DNA from: Acheta domesticus
Lineage: Eukaryota; Arthropoda; Insecta; Orthoptera; Gryllidae
Reading direction: 5' to 3'
Assembly (NCBI GenBank): GCA_031308135.1
Contig: JAHLJT010000631.1
Location: forward strand, 210,164,731-210,228,730
Length of the DNA stretch: 64,000 bases
The notes under the pieces were generated by a model. The model saw nothing but the letters and a program-made list of their open reading frames with translations. It was not told the origin of the DNA and made no database searches. The number at the start of each line of letters is the position of its first letter. Within the stretch, counting starts at the first letter, position 1. Positions 25,029 to 38,200 of the stretch are shown here, piece after piece. The position numbers and the translations under genes were made by a program.

Positions 25029-28000
25029 GTTAGTTCCTAATTTGCGGAAATACTAAGGAAAAAGAGTTACGGCTCAGAACAGTTTAGTGGCAACCGCCTC
25101 ACCTGCTGAATTTTGCGGCCGTACATGGATCCACTGGTGTCCAGCAAGAAGACGACGTGTTTGGGGAGCGGCGGCAGTTCGGAGTCTGGAGGGGAGAAGA
25201 AGTGGACGAAGTAACCGCCATCGCCAATCACAAGCTCAGACGCGTTACCGCTGCGCGCCACGTCGTACTGAATCTGGGAAGGAGAATTTTTTAAAATGTA
25301 TTTATCCTCAAAAACAGCGACAACTGTGTATGATATTTGAGGAAGATGTATAACGAATTGAAACGAGTGTTTGAGAACTTCCATGGCACCTCACGACTTA
25401 CATTTACCACGAAAATGGGAAGAAACAAAAAAAATAGCATTAGAAATTTGATCATTGAAACTACGGTGAAGTCCAATTCAAAATACTTGAAATAGACGGT
25501 AATGATGCATTTTAAAATACTTGAAATGGACTGTGAGTATGCGTTTCAAAATACTTGAAACTGTGAGTTTGCGTTTCAAAATAATTGAAATAGACTATAA
25601 ACAAGCGTGTTAAAATACTTAAAATGGACTGTGAGTATGCGTTTCGTACCTCCAACAGTCCCTTGAGCCCAGCTTCAGTTCCGGCGAGGCCCTGCTGGGC
25701 CTCCTCGTCTGGCTCCCACCGCACAAGCGCCTCGGTCGCTGTCGGCCGCTCCACCTGCACACACACATACATACACTCGCATTTCCCTCTCCAAGCAAAC
25801 TGCGGGGGAAAGCCAACCGCGACATTTCGTACTTCTTCTTGTCTCCAGTTTAAAGTCAGAAGGAATGGCCAACTGGAATCGGCACTTATGAGCCGCCCAG
25901 AAAATACGTAACCCAAATTTGCGGTATTTTGAAAAACCCCCTTTCCACCTGTAAAACACCAGCAACGTGCGCTTGAACTTCCCAAAATAATTGCGTAATT
26001 CTTGCGAGAAGACAATAAATAAAATAAATTGTTAAATAAATAAAAATAAATTGTAAAGCCGTAACAACGATAGCTGATTGGTTGTCCATACGTCGTGTCC
26101 TACCCCTTTCAGACCCGACGGTGTTTGGAAGAAGGGGAATTCTTGAGAACTTGTTGTCTACTGCCTTAAAAAATACTCTTTTCAAAAATGTTAAAGAATC
26201 GACTGAATTTAAACATTTTGACACATTTTTAGGAACCACACAATTGTGTTGGTTGAGGTTAATTTTTTTAACATTTCAAAGTTTGCATGAAGAAACAAGT
26301 TTCGGAATCAGCCGTTCTCTAGAGGCTTCGCATCCAAATGTTAGCCGCAAATCACGTACCGTCGCTAAGGGGTCGTCAGGGTCTTCAGCAGCGATGTCCA
26401 CTTCGTTGTCCGCCGCTCGCAGATTCGCCACGCGCACCAGCGTCAGGTTGGCCGAGTCCCGGATGCGCGCCTCCACCAGCAGCCGCTGCACCACCTGCAA
26501 GAGGCACCAGTCCCTGGCTGAGTGGGCGTGGCTGAGTGTGGAGAGGGGGTAAAGGGCGGGGCTCACCTGGCCCGGGTCGAGCATGAGGCGCAGGCGGTAG
26601 CGGCCTTGCTCGCGCGCCAGCAGCTGCTCGTAGGTGAGGTTGAAGGCGGCCTTGTCGCGCGCCGCCACGTTGAGCGCCACCGTGAAGAGGTTGGCGTGGC
26701 GCGCGCTCAGCTCCACGTGAGCCGCCGTGCGCCCCGCGCGCACCGCCTGCTGGTACTCCTCTCGCGCCTCCTCGCGGCCCTCGATGCGCGCGGGGTACAC
26801 GCGCCCGCCCACGGTGCTGCGACAAACAGCAACGCACTCTGCACTCATCACATTCAACAGAAACAGAGGCAAAGTCACGGTACTACTCACGACACATGAT
26901 TGATTATTAGTGATTCCGGGCGTTTCAACTGCTAAGATTGTTAGTTCCGTACGTGTAGTGCATGTTCTGCATCCGGAGGTTGCGGTGATCTTACCGCGCG
27001 GTGATCTTACCGCTGCCGTATGGCGGGATCCATCACTGACCTACCGACGAATAGCAGGGTTTCCCCTACCAGGTATCTCCCATCAGCGGGGTACCGCCCG
27101 AGCCGGGACAAGCTCTAAGCCCCCGACCGGTCACCCGGCATATGTGATAGTGTAATGCATGTTAATGTAAGTGTGTGTGTGTGTGTGTAAGAGTTGAGGA
27201 TTGGACAAAGAAGAGGATGGAAAGATCGCTCGCGGTCCGTGGCCCGTTTGTTAGGGTCCTGCTCCGGCATTCGCCTGGTGTTTTGGGAGAAACCAGGGAA
27301 AACTACCGATCAGAGCAGTCGGCCACTGGAATTCTCCTCCAGACCGAGCGATTGAAATTGACCTAACTGACAAGCTAGTGTCGAAAATCCTGCCGCTGTC
27401 GTGACTGTAACCTAGGACCTCCCGGTCAGACTCACGACACAGACATTGAACACCTAGCTAGATCCTAAATAAACCAGTCATTGAATATATGAATGTGCAC
27501 TAGTAGCACTTAACACATACATTATATTTGGAAGGGGCCTGGTAATGTAAACTTCAACACATTGAAATTGTTTAGAACGAACTCGCTAACTTTGTTCATT
27601 CTTATATACGTACGTGTATATACGGAGTAACATATTGTAGTATTGAGAAAATGATGTAATTCTGCGGAAAATCGACTTCGAGATCTCAACGGAAATGCAC
27701 AATTGGGAAACCTTCCTACCGAAAAAATGATTTTACAATTTTCACCACCACCACAGTTACAGTATTGTAATGCAATTCTAAAAAAAACAGAGATTTCTTG
27801 CCTATTTTCGCTCACGAACAATAATGAGATGCGAAATATTGTAAGCGGCGTCTCTCATCCAGTTAAATACTAGCTCCAGCCGTCTCATTCGCACTGACAT
27901 AGTGAAAAAGGCTTTGACGCTTTGCTTTGAAGCTTTATGCAAAGTACCATCCAACATCAAAAACTCCGTTTCAAATTCGCAGGACTGTGGGTTCAGCCAG

Positions 28001-29455
28001 ATCGATAGGAGAACAGCAATTTTGGGGAACATCATATGAGTGATCTACCCGTACCAAAGACAGGCAGACAGGTTTGGAGGGACGCCTGACCGACGTTTGC
28101 TCAAAATCGATTTTTCAGAATCAAGGACCCACAAAAAGTGTTCTGACTGCAGAACATGTTAGAGGAAGTAATGAACTACATGCAACGACAAGCTTATCCA
28201 CATCTTCTACATTAGGGCCCCAGAATATTAATTTTTCTGTCGAAAAATCGCTACTTTCTGCGGCAGAATTACAATACTTTCTCTTTAGTACATTGTTTGC
28301 GATGATGTAAAAAACGTATTTGATATTTCCTCACAAAAAATTTGGGATCCTTAAGTGGGTACAAGAGTTCTTGTTTGTTTATTCATCATATGCCATTATT
28401 GTTGGCAATAGGGTGACAAGCAATTATATTTTATGTAACTTGATAATTCTAAGTAATTCAAAATCAGTTCCTCCGCACCATCACGAGTGCCCTCTGGTAC
28501 ATCTCCAACGCACAACTCCATAAAGAATTCCAGCTAGAACCGATAACCGACCACATTATATTTTTATCCACCCACTTCTTCCAAAACATCCCAAACATAC
28601 CCAACTTAACCCCTCTAAGACTCTGCCAAAATCCAGTACACAACACCTGCATAAAGAATAAATTTCCTTTCCACATATTTCTTGATAAATTCTCAGATCT
28701 CGACCCAAAGTAGAGATATTTATAGAAAGATACCTCTACCACCCTATTAATGTTGTAAGTTGTCTTTTAAGAATAGTGTAAGTTATTTGTAAGTAGATAT
28801 AAGCAATTATAACAAATGTATAGTGTACCATAAACACTGATCTTTGTATTTGTCTATCCAAAAGAAAATAAATTTTTAAAAAATGTAACTTGATAACTCA
28901 TCAAAACATATACTCACATGGCGAAGGCAGACACAAAGGCAGCATCGGGAAGAACTGCTTTAAATGTCACCTCCTGCGACTCGTTGGCAGGGTTGGCTAC
29001 CCTGCTGTACACCTCGGTGCGCGCGTAACGATAGCGCACGTCCGACCGGATCTCGAAGGCGCGAATGTCAGGGCGCTGCAAATCGGAATGCGCGATATGA
29101 GCGAGGAAAAGCGATTGGATGAGACTGATGGTACATTGTAATTGGTCTACAAGGTTTTTGGTGTGGTGTCTCAGGTTACCAGCACAATGATTTTTGTATC
29201 ACAATTTTTACTAATTGTTTAGGATCGTTATATATTTTATACATATATAATACAAATATATTAATTTATTTTGTAAATAATAAACAATTTATATGTTCCT
29301 GGAGTGTTTCTATGCTTCTATAATGCACATTTTTGCCTAGAAATCATTTTTTCAAAGCAACTTTTGAGTGCTTATTGCGGCTCAGCCATTCAGAATATCC
29401 AAGTAGTTTATTAGACAAAATATTCTTAAAATTATCTTAAGAGCGTGTGTGTGTT

Positions 29456-29524
<69 letters not shown>

Positions 29525-32500
29525 TAGGCACAAGGCTATATTGCGATAATTGAAGATCAAGAACAAGAGGGCAAAAACAGAAAATTCTGATCGAACATTT
29601 ACAAAAATGAAAATAAGGTAATGAGGAGGTAACGTTAGTGCAAGAAGTAAACGCATGGTGCGAGGAGGAAGACATCCTGAAACCACGTAAAGGCGATAAA
29701 CCACGTATTCCAACTCCGACCAGGACCAGTTGCCGACATTCGCCGAGGTTCTAACCGGTGGCGGCTCCTAAACGTCAGGCCAGGTAGGGCACGAAAAAAA
29801 GCAAGAAAATAACTAATAAAAATTTTATTTTGAAGTTTAAGGGCTGTAAACTGAAAAACACTTGAAATTCCTCACTGGTTTCTCACGTATTAACTCGGCT
29901 GAATGAAAAGAGAAAACAATTCAATTGAAACAACAAACGCACACGCTCAAGAAAAAATAACTCGCACAGAATTCACAGCTGCTGATATTATCATGATTAC
30001 GCGGGCCCTTAGCTAATAAGCATTTCATTTCTCAGACACTACGAGCGTTGTTTGTACATCTGTAAAGTGGCGCTTGCAGTGGCAGTCACAAAAAACTTGT
30101 GACCGTGAAGGGCCTTAAGGGAGCATTACCCCCTCCCTTTTTTCCTCGCACTATGGGGAAAAGCTTTGCTGAACGGGAGGGAGCTGGTCACACGAAGCTT
30201 GCGGACTTCGCCCTGGTGCCACAACTACCTCGTTATCAGCGCTGTGAAATAGTATCGATATCGCCCGTGAAAACCTTAACGTAAATTCTCTAGAATTATT
30301 ACTCGATAATATGACACGCATTTCAGTCCACTATTAATATTTTCCTTTACAAGTGGGAGGGCACGTGACCATGTGACCTTATGGTAGAGCCGCCACTGGT
30401 TCTAACCAACACGTAAAGTGTATCGTTTCTGTTGCAATGTTACTGAATCAGTTCGTTGTACGACAATCATTGTGTTTCGATTAAGTGATCATAAGAACTG
30501 GAATTGATAACCAGTACAAAACCGCTGTTAAAATATCGAAATCTTAAATCAAATAAGAGCTTATAAATAAATCGGCGCAAGAAAAGTGGACAGGTTCTAG
30601 TAGGTCTCTTTTAAAAGGGGTAAAGTAAAGCGATAACTGTTTGAGGCAGCCGATCGTCGCAATATAATTCTGAACGGGATGTTTGCAATTTCCAACTTGT
30701 CATCGGAATACCCACAAATTTCAAGACAGTTTTGTTTAAAATTGGGTCTAAGAAGTTGCAGATGAATAAATTGCTCAGACAGGTCAATAAGATAAACAAC
30801 CACTTAATTTGCCAACATTACAGGCGTACTTTTTAATGAGGAGTGTGTCCTTAACCTCCACGCGATTTGGAAATAACTCTTGAATCTTTATCGGTAAATT
30901 AACTTTTCCGTTATTTCCAAACCACTCTCAATATTACTAAAAATATTTTATCCTGTGCATTGGTCTTAAGAGCATCCTTTACGCAGTCTAATTTTTCTTT
31001 TTCGTTCAGTTGTTAATACCTTTTAGTTATAATTTTGTTCCATTAATATTAGTAGCAGTGCATATGGATGTTTTATCGAAATTAGTAACTGCGTCTCTCC
31101 TAATTTCATTTAATAAGTCGGTTTAATTGTTGTTAGTAAGTAGAAATTTGATCATTTTGAATTGATCACGACGTAATTGTTTAAAACTTTCTTACATTGC
31201 CGAAAATCTACCATACAACTATAACATAAAGCAGCAGTCCGCTCTGCTTGTATGCATTCAATGTTTAACCTTGACTCTTATCGAAGGTCAGAAGTGACCC
31301 GTTTCATCGTAAGTGATATAGTTCCGTGTGACTACGTAATTCCAGAGTTCGCTTGGGTACCCCTTCGTAGAACAACCAGAGCTTCGGAGTAAGTGAGCTT
31401 CGTCAATTTTAACTCCAGTGGCCTCTTAAAGAGAACGTAGAAGGGCTTAAGTAGAACGGCAGTCAGCAGTATTCAGAGCATTACAGTGGGCAGTGGAACA
31501 GCAGGTGGTTTGGTGTGTCATGCGGCAGCCACTTACAGTGAACAAGGGCTTAACGGCATAACGCACCGTTGGTATGCTCGAGCCGGTTGATTGGTTCAAT
31601 TGACGGTGACAGCGAAATAATATTATTCGCATATCTTCACAGAAAAGGTGTTTTCAGCAAAAAAAAGTATGCACTAAGTGAATAAATGGGAATTCTTTAG
31701 CATGACTAGTGGACACACAACTGCGAATATAATAATTACAGTATTGAACTTGTTTAAAACTCAGCGCTCAGATATCAGAGTGCACGCCATGGAACATTGC
31801 ACGCCAATGGTTCTACACAAATATTTTGTTTTACTTATGCAATCACATATTTAATTTAATCCTTCACTATTACTACACCGTCTTCTAAAGGTTAAGTGGC
31901 ATGGTAAAATGTTATGATTTGCGATCTTAGAAATGTACAAACCAATTTGTATTGCTTTTAAACTATACCTAAAAACTCATAATCTTTACTATTTTTCATT
32001 CGCCTGACTTCATAACCAGGTTGTTTTAAGGGAATGACTCAACTATATGCTTATCATTTCTTATATGTATTTTACGGGTGAATTTCTAAGAATATATGAA
32101 CAGACGAATAATGATATTCCATACGTTGTAATGTACACAATCAATTTCTTATTTGAAACAATGATGGTAGCCAGGTTTGAAATAACTTTTTTATACTGCT
32201 CGAAAAAAACTGTAGCAATCGCATCAACATTTTTACCATATTTATTAATCTTTCTTTATAATTCTATAAATAAGTGGACGCATGCTGTAAAAAGTACATA
32301 TACCAGGTGACGTCAGTATTATCATCTGGGCACCTATCATTACCATCCTACCAATTTATTCACCATTCTAGGTAAATCCACTAAAGTTCAACATAGCATT
32401 GGCAACATACATACCACACTCCACGGTTCGAAACTCCTTTCATCACGTGACTGTATCGTTCACGATGTATGTCATGTGCAGGGTTGGACAAAATACTTTA

Positions 32501-35205
32501 CATTTAGAATTTAAATACTTCTCCAAAATTCTTTGTAAATAAGTACTCAAATTACTTACTCAAAATACAATATTTTTTATTGACAAAATACATGTGTATT
32601 TAAAATACTTGATATACTCAAATAATTTCAGGCATGTCTAGGTAATAAAAAAATTAGGCATGTCTGGATTAATTGTTTCACGAACTTTGGAATGAAAGCA
32701 CAAATAAGATTTACGAATTTTATTTTAATTTAAATATTTTAAGCATTTATTTTTTAAATACACATATTTTATGTGTTTAAATATTTCTCCAAAATACATA
32801 TTCAAAAAACTCAAAAATAAATTACAATTTTTCAAATAAAAATTCATTTAAAATACGTATTTCAAATTGAACTATTTAAATACTGCCCTACCTTGGGCAT
32901 GTGGTACACCCGAAAATCATGACAATTATTCTTGTTTTGGATATTAATAAACTAGTTTAGGTTATTTCTAGTGGGGTTTTTTTATTTACATTTCTTCCAC
33001 TAAAGTCGCACACCATCATGATGAGGCACCTTGGGTAAGCGTTAGCAGCACCCACTGCTGCCACTGTTCGAAAATTATGAATATGAGTTTGGGTACTTTT
33101 TATTGTCTTTCGAGGAACCACTTCTTTGGTGGTGGTATCAACTTCCTCCCGCCAGCTGAGTTTGGCGAACCTCCAGACGCGGCCACCATGGCACACAGCA
33201 GATTCCCTCTCTCTTATAGCGAAGCAGCGTAGCGCACCTTTATGCCCCATAAGACCCGTACGGAACACCTTCTCCCCTCGCTGTTATCGGCGGAAGGGAA
33301 GGTTTGATGATTTGGCTCCTTCCAGATGTAACTTGCTGTGTTCATAAGTTTTTCAAAAGGACCAGAAATGACGGGGTAGTACGAGAAGGATGGTGAATGG
33401 ATGTGTCAGACCACAACCACGCCTACGCGGGACTCGAACCCGCAACTCGCGGAGGATTTTCGCTACTAGACAAACGGGCCGCGGACCGCCCGCGATCTTG
33501 CCTTCCTCTTTCTTGACCTATCCTGAGTCATTACACACTCTTACAGTAACACGCACCAGCTCCCACACATTCCGGGAGACGAGTCGGGAGCTTTCAGCTC
33601 GTCCCGACTGGGGCGGTGTCCCGCTAGTGGGAGATACCTTGTCGAGAAATCCCCGATGGTCGACTGTAGGTCTGCGCCGGATCTCGCCATCCAGCGGGGG
33701 AAGACCACTGCCAAATCCCATGGTAAAAACATGCATTACCCTTATGGAAGAAATGACCTTAGCAGTTGACGCGCCCGGAAACACTAATCAATCAAACGAC
33801 CCGCCGAACTGAGCTCCGTGTTGCACCCGTGCCTTGGCGACCTCGGTCACATACGAACACGTCTATGCAAGTGGCCGCGACCAAAAGCAAGTGCTCCACG
33901 TGAGGCGTGAGGCCTCGGGGAGCGGAGGCGGCGCGCGACGCTGCGCAGGAGGCGCGACCCGCGGTGATTGCGCGCCAATGAGCCAGCTGGCGCAGCGCCA
34001 GCCGGCCCGCCCGCCCCCCACCGCCCCTACCCACCCTGCACCGCACCGCCACGCTCTGCCTCGCCCCGCCTCGCCTCGCCTCGCCTCGTTCCGCCCCGCC
34101 CCGCTCCGCTCTGCCTCGCCTCGCTCGCCCCGCCCTGCCCTACCTCGTCCCGCCCTGCCCCGCACCGCACCGCACCGCCGCGTCACGCCCCTCTCATTCC
34201 TCCAAGTTCACCCCAGCCCGCCCCTGACCACTCCGCCCCACCCCGCCCCGCCCCGCTCCTCTCATTCCTCCAGGCCCACACCGTCCTTCCCCGGCCGGCC
34301 CAGACCGCTCCTCCACAACCAAGCCCCGCCCGCCTCGCCCATCCCCGCCTCGCCTTTCCCCACCCCGCCCCTGTGCACTCCCCCCGCCCACAACTTCCAC
34401 TCCGCCATGTCCACGGCGTCCCTACCGCTCGCCCCCGCCCCGCCCACCCCACGCCTTCCATTCAACTAGGCCCAGCGCGTCCCGCCCCGCCCCGCCCCGC
34501 TCGTCCGCGCGGCGCCGCGCCGCCCCCGCACAGTGCGCGGAGCGTCCCGCAGAGTGGCCGCCAGCGCCACTTTCCATCAAGTAGTGCGATTCTAATCCCG
34601 CTCAATTAATGTGGACAAAGCGGGTTTCTAGTGGACAAAGCTGGTTTGCTGTTGGTTTCTTCGGGATTCTCCCGCCTTCCCTACCTCTCATTCCACGACT
34701 GCTCTATAATCATTAAAGTATGTGTCACCATTTCTTCAAAATATCAAACTTCTTCTCAATCAGGAAAACAAGTGTCTCTAACATCCTTTTGCTGAGAAGC
34801 ACTTCGATTCCTTAAGAAGTTTCATGACGATTTCGCTTCAGGTGAGTCGAAGCTCGTTATACTGCCGAATAGAAATCTATCTTGGGCACAAACGAAGAGA
34901 AATTGAAGGGGATTGGATGCAAATCATAACGATCTGTATCGCGGGTGAGCCTGCAATCGCGTCCTATATTAGACCGTCGGGACCTTGACCCTCCAGCTGG
35001 CCGTCGGAATTGCAATGCACTCGCTGATCACAACTCACGCTACCGAACTCCCGAGTCTAAAAAAACGCTTCGAGGCTCGGAAATGAACATTAAGTTGCGA
35101 TAATACATAAGCCTGCAACGAAATAAAAAAAAAACTATTAAAAATATATTATTTCTATGGTTCTGACGCCAAAACGGCTAAAGACTTATGAATTATTATT
35201 ATTAA

Positions 35206-35248
<43 letters not shown>

Positions 35249-38200
35249 CTGGAGAATACGGAGATGGTTATTTTCAAATTAAATTACTCATCCCGTATAT
35301 ACATGAAATTAATAATTTCGACTATGATCAAAGGTTAGAATAACGGGCTGGGTTACTCCCGCACGGAACACAAGGGCCAAGGAGCAGAATTCTCTGCAGA
35401 AACGGAAGCGAACGTTTACATCGGTGCACATCAGCAACAGCAGCCGAAGCAACACGCAGCTCATCTTGGGTCATTTCCTTAAGGACACTGTCGGAAACAA
35501 GCGTAGAGAACTAATACTTGACTTTCCAGCCTTAAAATAAAGAGGTACATGATGCAGTTGGCTTGGGACACATGGTGATATCCCTCTGTCGTCTACCACA
35601 TAGTCATAAGGTGAAAGCCATTACCAAGGCTGTGTACACACGACCCGTCGTGACGCGGTATCTCGTGGTAATTTGTATAATACAAAAATCCACCTCCTAC
35701 GAGTCACTCATAGGTCTGTTCGCAATAAACGGGCGTGACGTAGTAATGGGTGGGGTGATGCAATCTGGTGTAATTATCCTTATGAGTCAAACTTTCTAGA
35801 TTTTCGTCAGACGAGGAAGAGGTCTGAACTGATATTTTCGTTTACTTTTTGCTTCGTTCTTATTATGACCTCTTAACCTTCTAGTTTTTTTCTAGACTGA
35901 CCAATATGTACTAATTGAAAGTATTGGATTAAATCTTTTGATGTAGGACCTTTACCACCGCGAATACAGGAATCAAAACGCGAGGGAAGAGATTTGGAAT
36001 GACATTGATGCATCCGACAACACATGAAAAACAGCTGTTAATATTTCTTGTATTGCGGAAGTAAACGACCACCTCAAATAGCTTGCACTCAGACTATTGT
36101 TCTACGAGTAATGGAGTCGTTTCTTCTTCCTCAAAAAATTCATGCAACACCTGCGTCACATAAATAGTTTCAACACTAGCTTTTCAAAAGTCAAAACAAT
36201 TATAAGCTCTATAAACAATAGTACAAAGTCGAGTAAATAATTCATTTAATATTGAAGATAAATATAATTTACATAATACACTTCTTATGCCTGCCTTATC
36301 ATGGTATTTAGTTTGATCTAATAAAACATTCAGTTTGTGGTCATAGTGTCATGTAGTCATATTGGCCTAGTTTCACTATATGTGGTCTTGTTTTCACATG
36401 GAATATGGAATGTCTGATATGATCCTCCACCGACGTCGGACCTGACGTGGCCCATATCACATTTACGAGTTCTAGCTGTAATAGATATTACTGGTTCTTT
36501 CCAATTTCGTGCTCATGTCTTGTATCAAACACTGCTTAGCAACACATTATGATGGACCAGCTCGGCCAGTTCCGGTTACGCCAGCTATGACTCGAGACGT
36601 TCTGTGATTGCTATTTATCCAACGCCGTCGCAGCCCAACACAAAACTTGGCAAGGCTACAAGGACCAAGAACGCATCGCTTCAGAGTTATGTACAATAGT
36701 AACGCGTGGTGCAGCGTAACGTGTGTTGCTCCCGCTATTGTCCTTATAATAACTTGCGAACTTGTAACAGATCTCGGCAAAAAAAACTATTTTTTTAACG
36801 CAATGTGTCCGGCTTGGACTGAATAGGGGGAAGGAAAAGAAATACAGAAACTGCGCATCTTATAGAAACTTTTCCTCCTCTTAGTGACACATGTTATTAT
36901 TCAACAACTACTCATATTTTTTAAAGAGCATGATGTCATTTAATGATCTAAGATTAAGGGATAAATTGCACTGAGAAAGAAACTCCGGCTTTAATATTCG
37001 AGCTGAAGGAAAGTTCCAAAATAAATTCGAACTCATGCCTTTTTCACAATTTCATAGGTTTTAATGAAAATTGGAACTAAATTATTTTTATAATTTAAAT
37101 TTCTTGTGCACCAGCCAAAACTTAAAAAAATTCAGAATTTTTTTTCATATTTGTTTGTCACAACAGAGCCCATGACCGGGAGGTCCTAGGGTTCGAGACC
37201 CAACAGTGGCAGGATTTTCGACACTAGCTAAAGAGCTAGGTTGAATTCATCCGTTGCATGGAGGACAATTCTAGATTCAGGCTGCTCTGAACGGTAGTTT
37301 TCCGTGATTTTTCTGATCAAGACCAGGCGAATGCCGGAGCAGTACCCTAACAAACAAGCCACGGACCGCGCACGATCTTTCCCTCCTCTTTCTTGTCCTA
37401 TCATTCATGTAACGTACCCCCCAAAATTAAAATATCTTTATTTTCAGAACGACACGATTAGTTATTTCTCCTATCTTATTTACCAAGTTCCAGCCTAAAA
37501 GTTTCTAATCTAACAGAGTTCTGCGAAACACATACTTCCATACATATGGAAGGGACAAGTTGCGTGCATCTCCTGGCCAAGTGGATGAATCATAACCATC
37601 TTTAAAACAGCTTAACATAAGTTAATCCTGACGCATATGCCAAGTTACAGCTCAAAAGAACCCTAAATACGCATTTCACAACCGAGAATTCGAGATCGTA
37701 ATGTTGACGTTTCCTTCCTATAGAACAGTATAGGGAGGAAAAGTAATAAACATTCATTACACTTTCGACGAACAACGTTTAACATTATAAAATTACACAT
37801 TAATTCTTGTCAATTATTCAAATGAAAATCTTTGACTGTAACAACATAAACTTCACCACCCACAGAAAGTCTCCTGCTATTCGTAAATGGTACTACTATC
37901 TCGATATTGGCGAAAGTCTGACTTATCTTGTTATTACTAAAAATGTATTGATCACATTTATGAAGGGCTTGGGACAGTAGCAAAATGAGACACACTTTGA
38001 CCAAAATGAATATAATATTTATGAACGGTGAGGGGCTTTCTATGACCGGTGTGGCTTATCTTTTTCATGCGTGTTGCATGACGATCAACGCAACGGAAAA
38101 CAATGACCTCGCAGTGCATGTCATCTCGGGTTCCTGGAGGTAGCTGTGGAATATTAGTGGGCGTGCATTGTAAAAACTATACATTTCTTAAAATTTTTAA

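Noticed and set aside
33834..34609. Long overlapping open frames on both strands (up to 213 codons)
   Set aside because: They arise because the sequence lacks A/T and hence stop codons; the predicted proteins are Pro/Ala/Arg or Gly/Arg runs in several frames with no domain.
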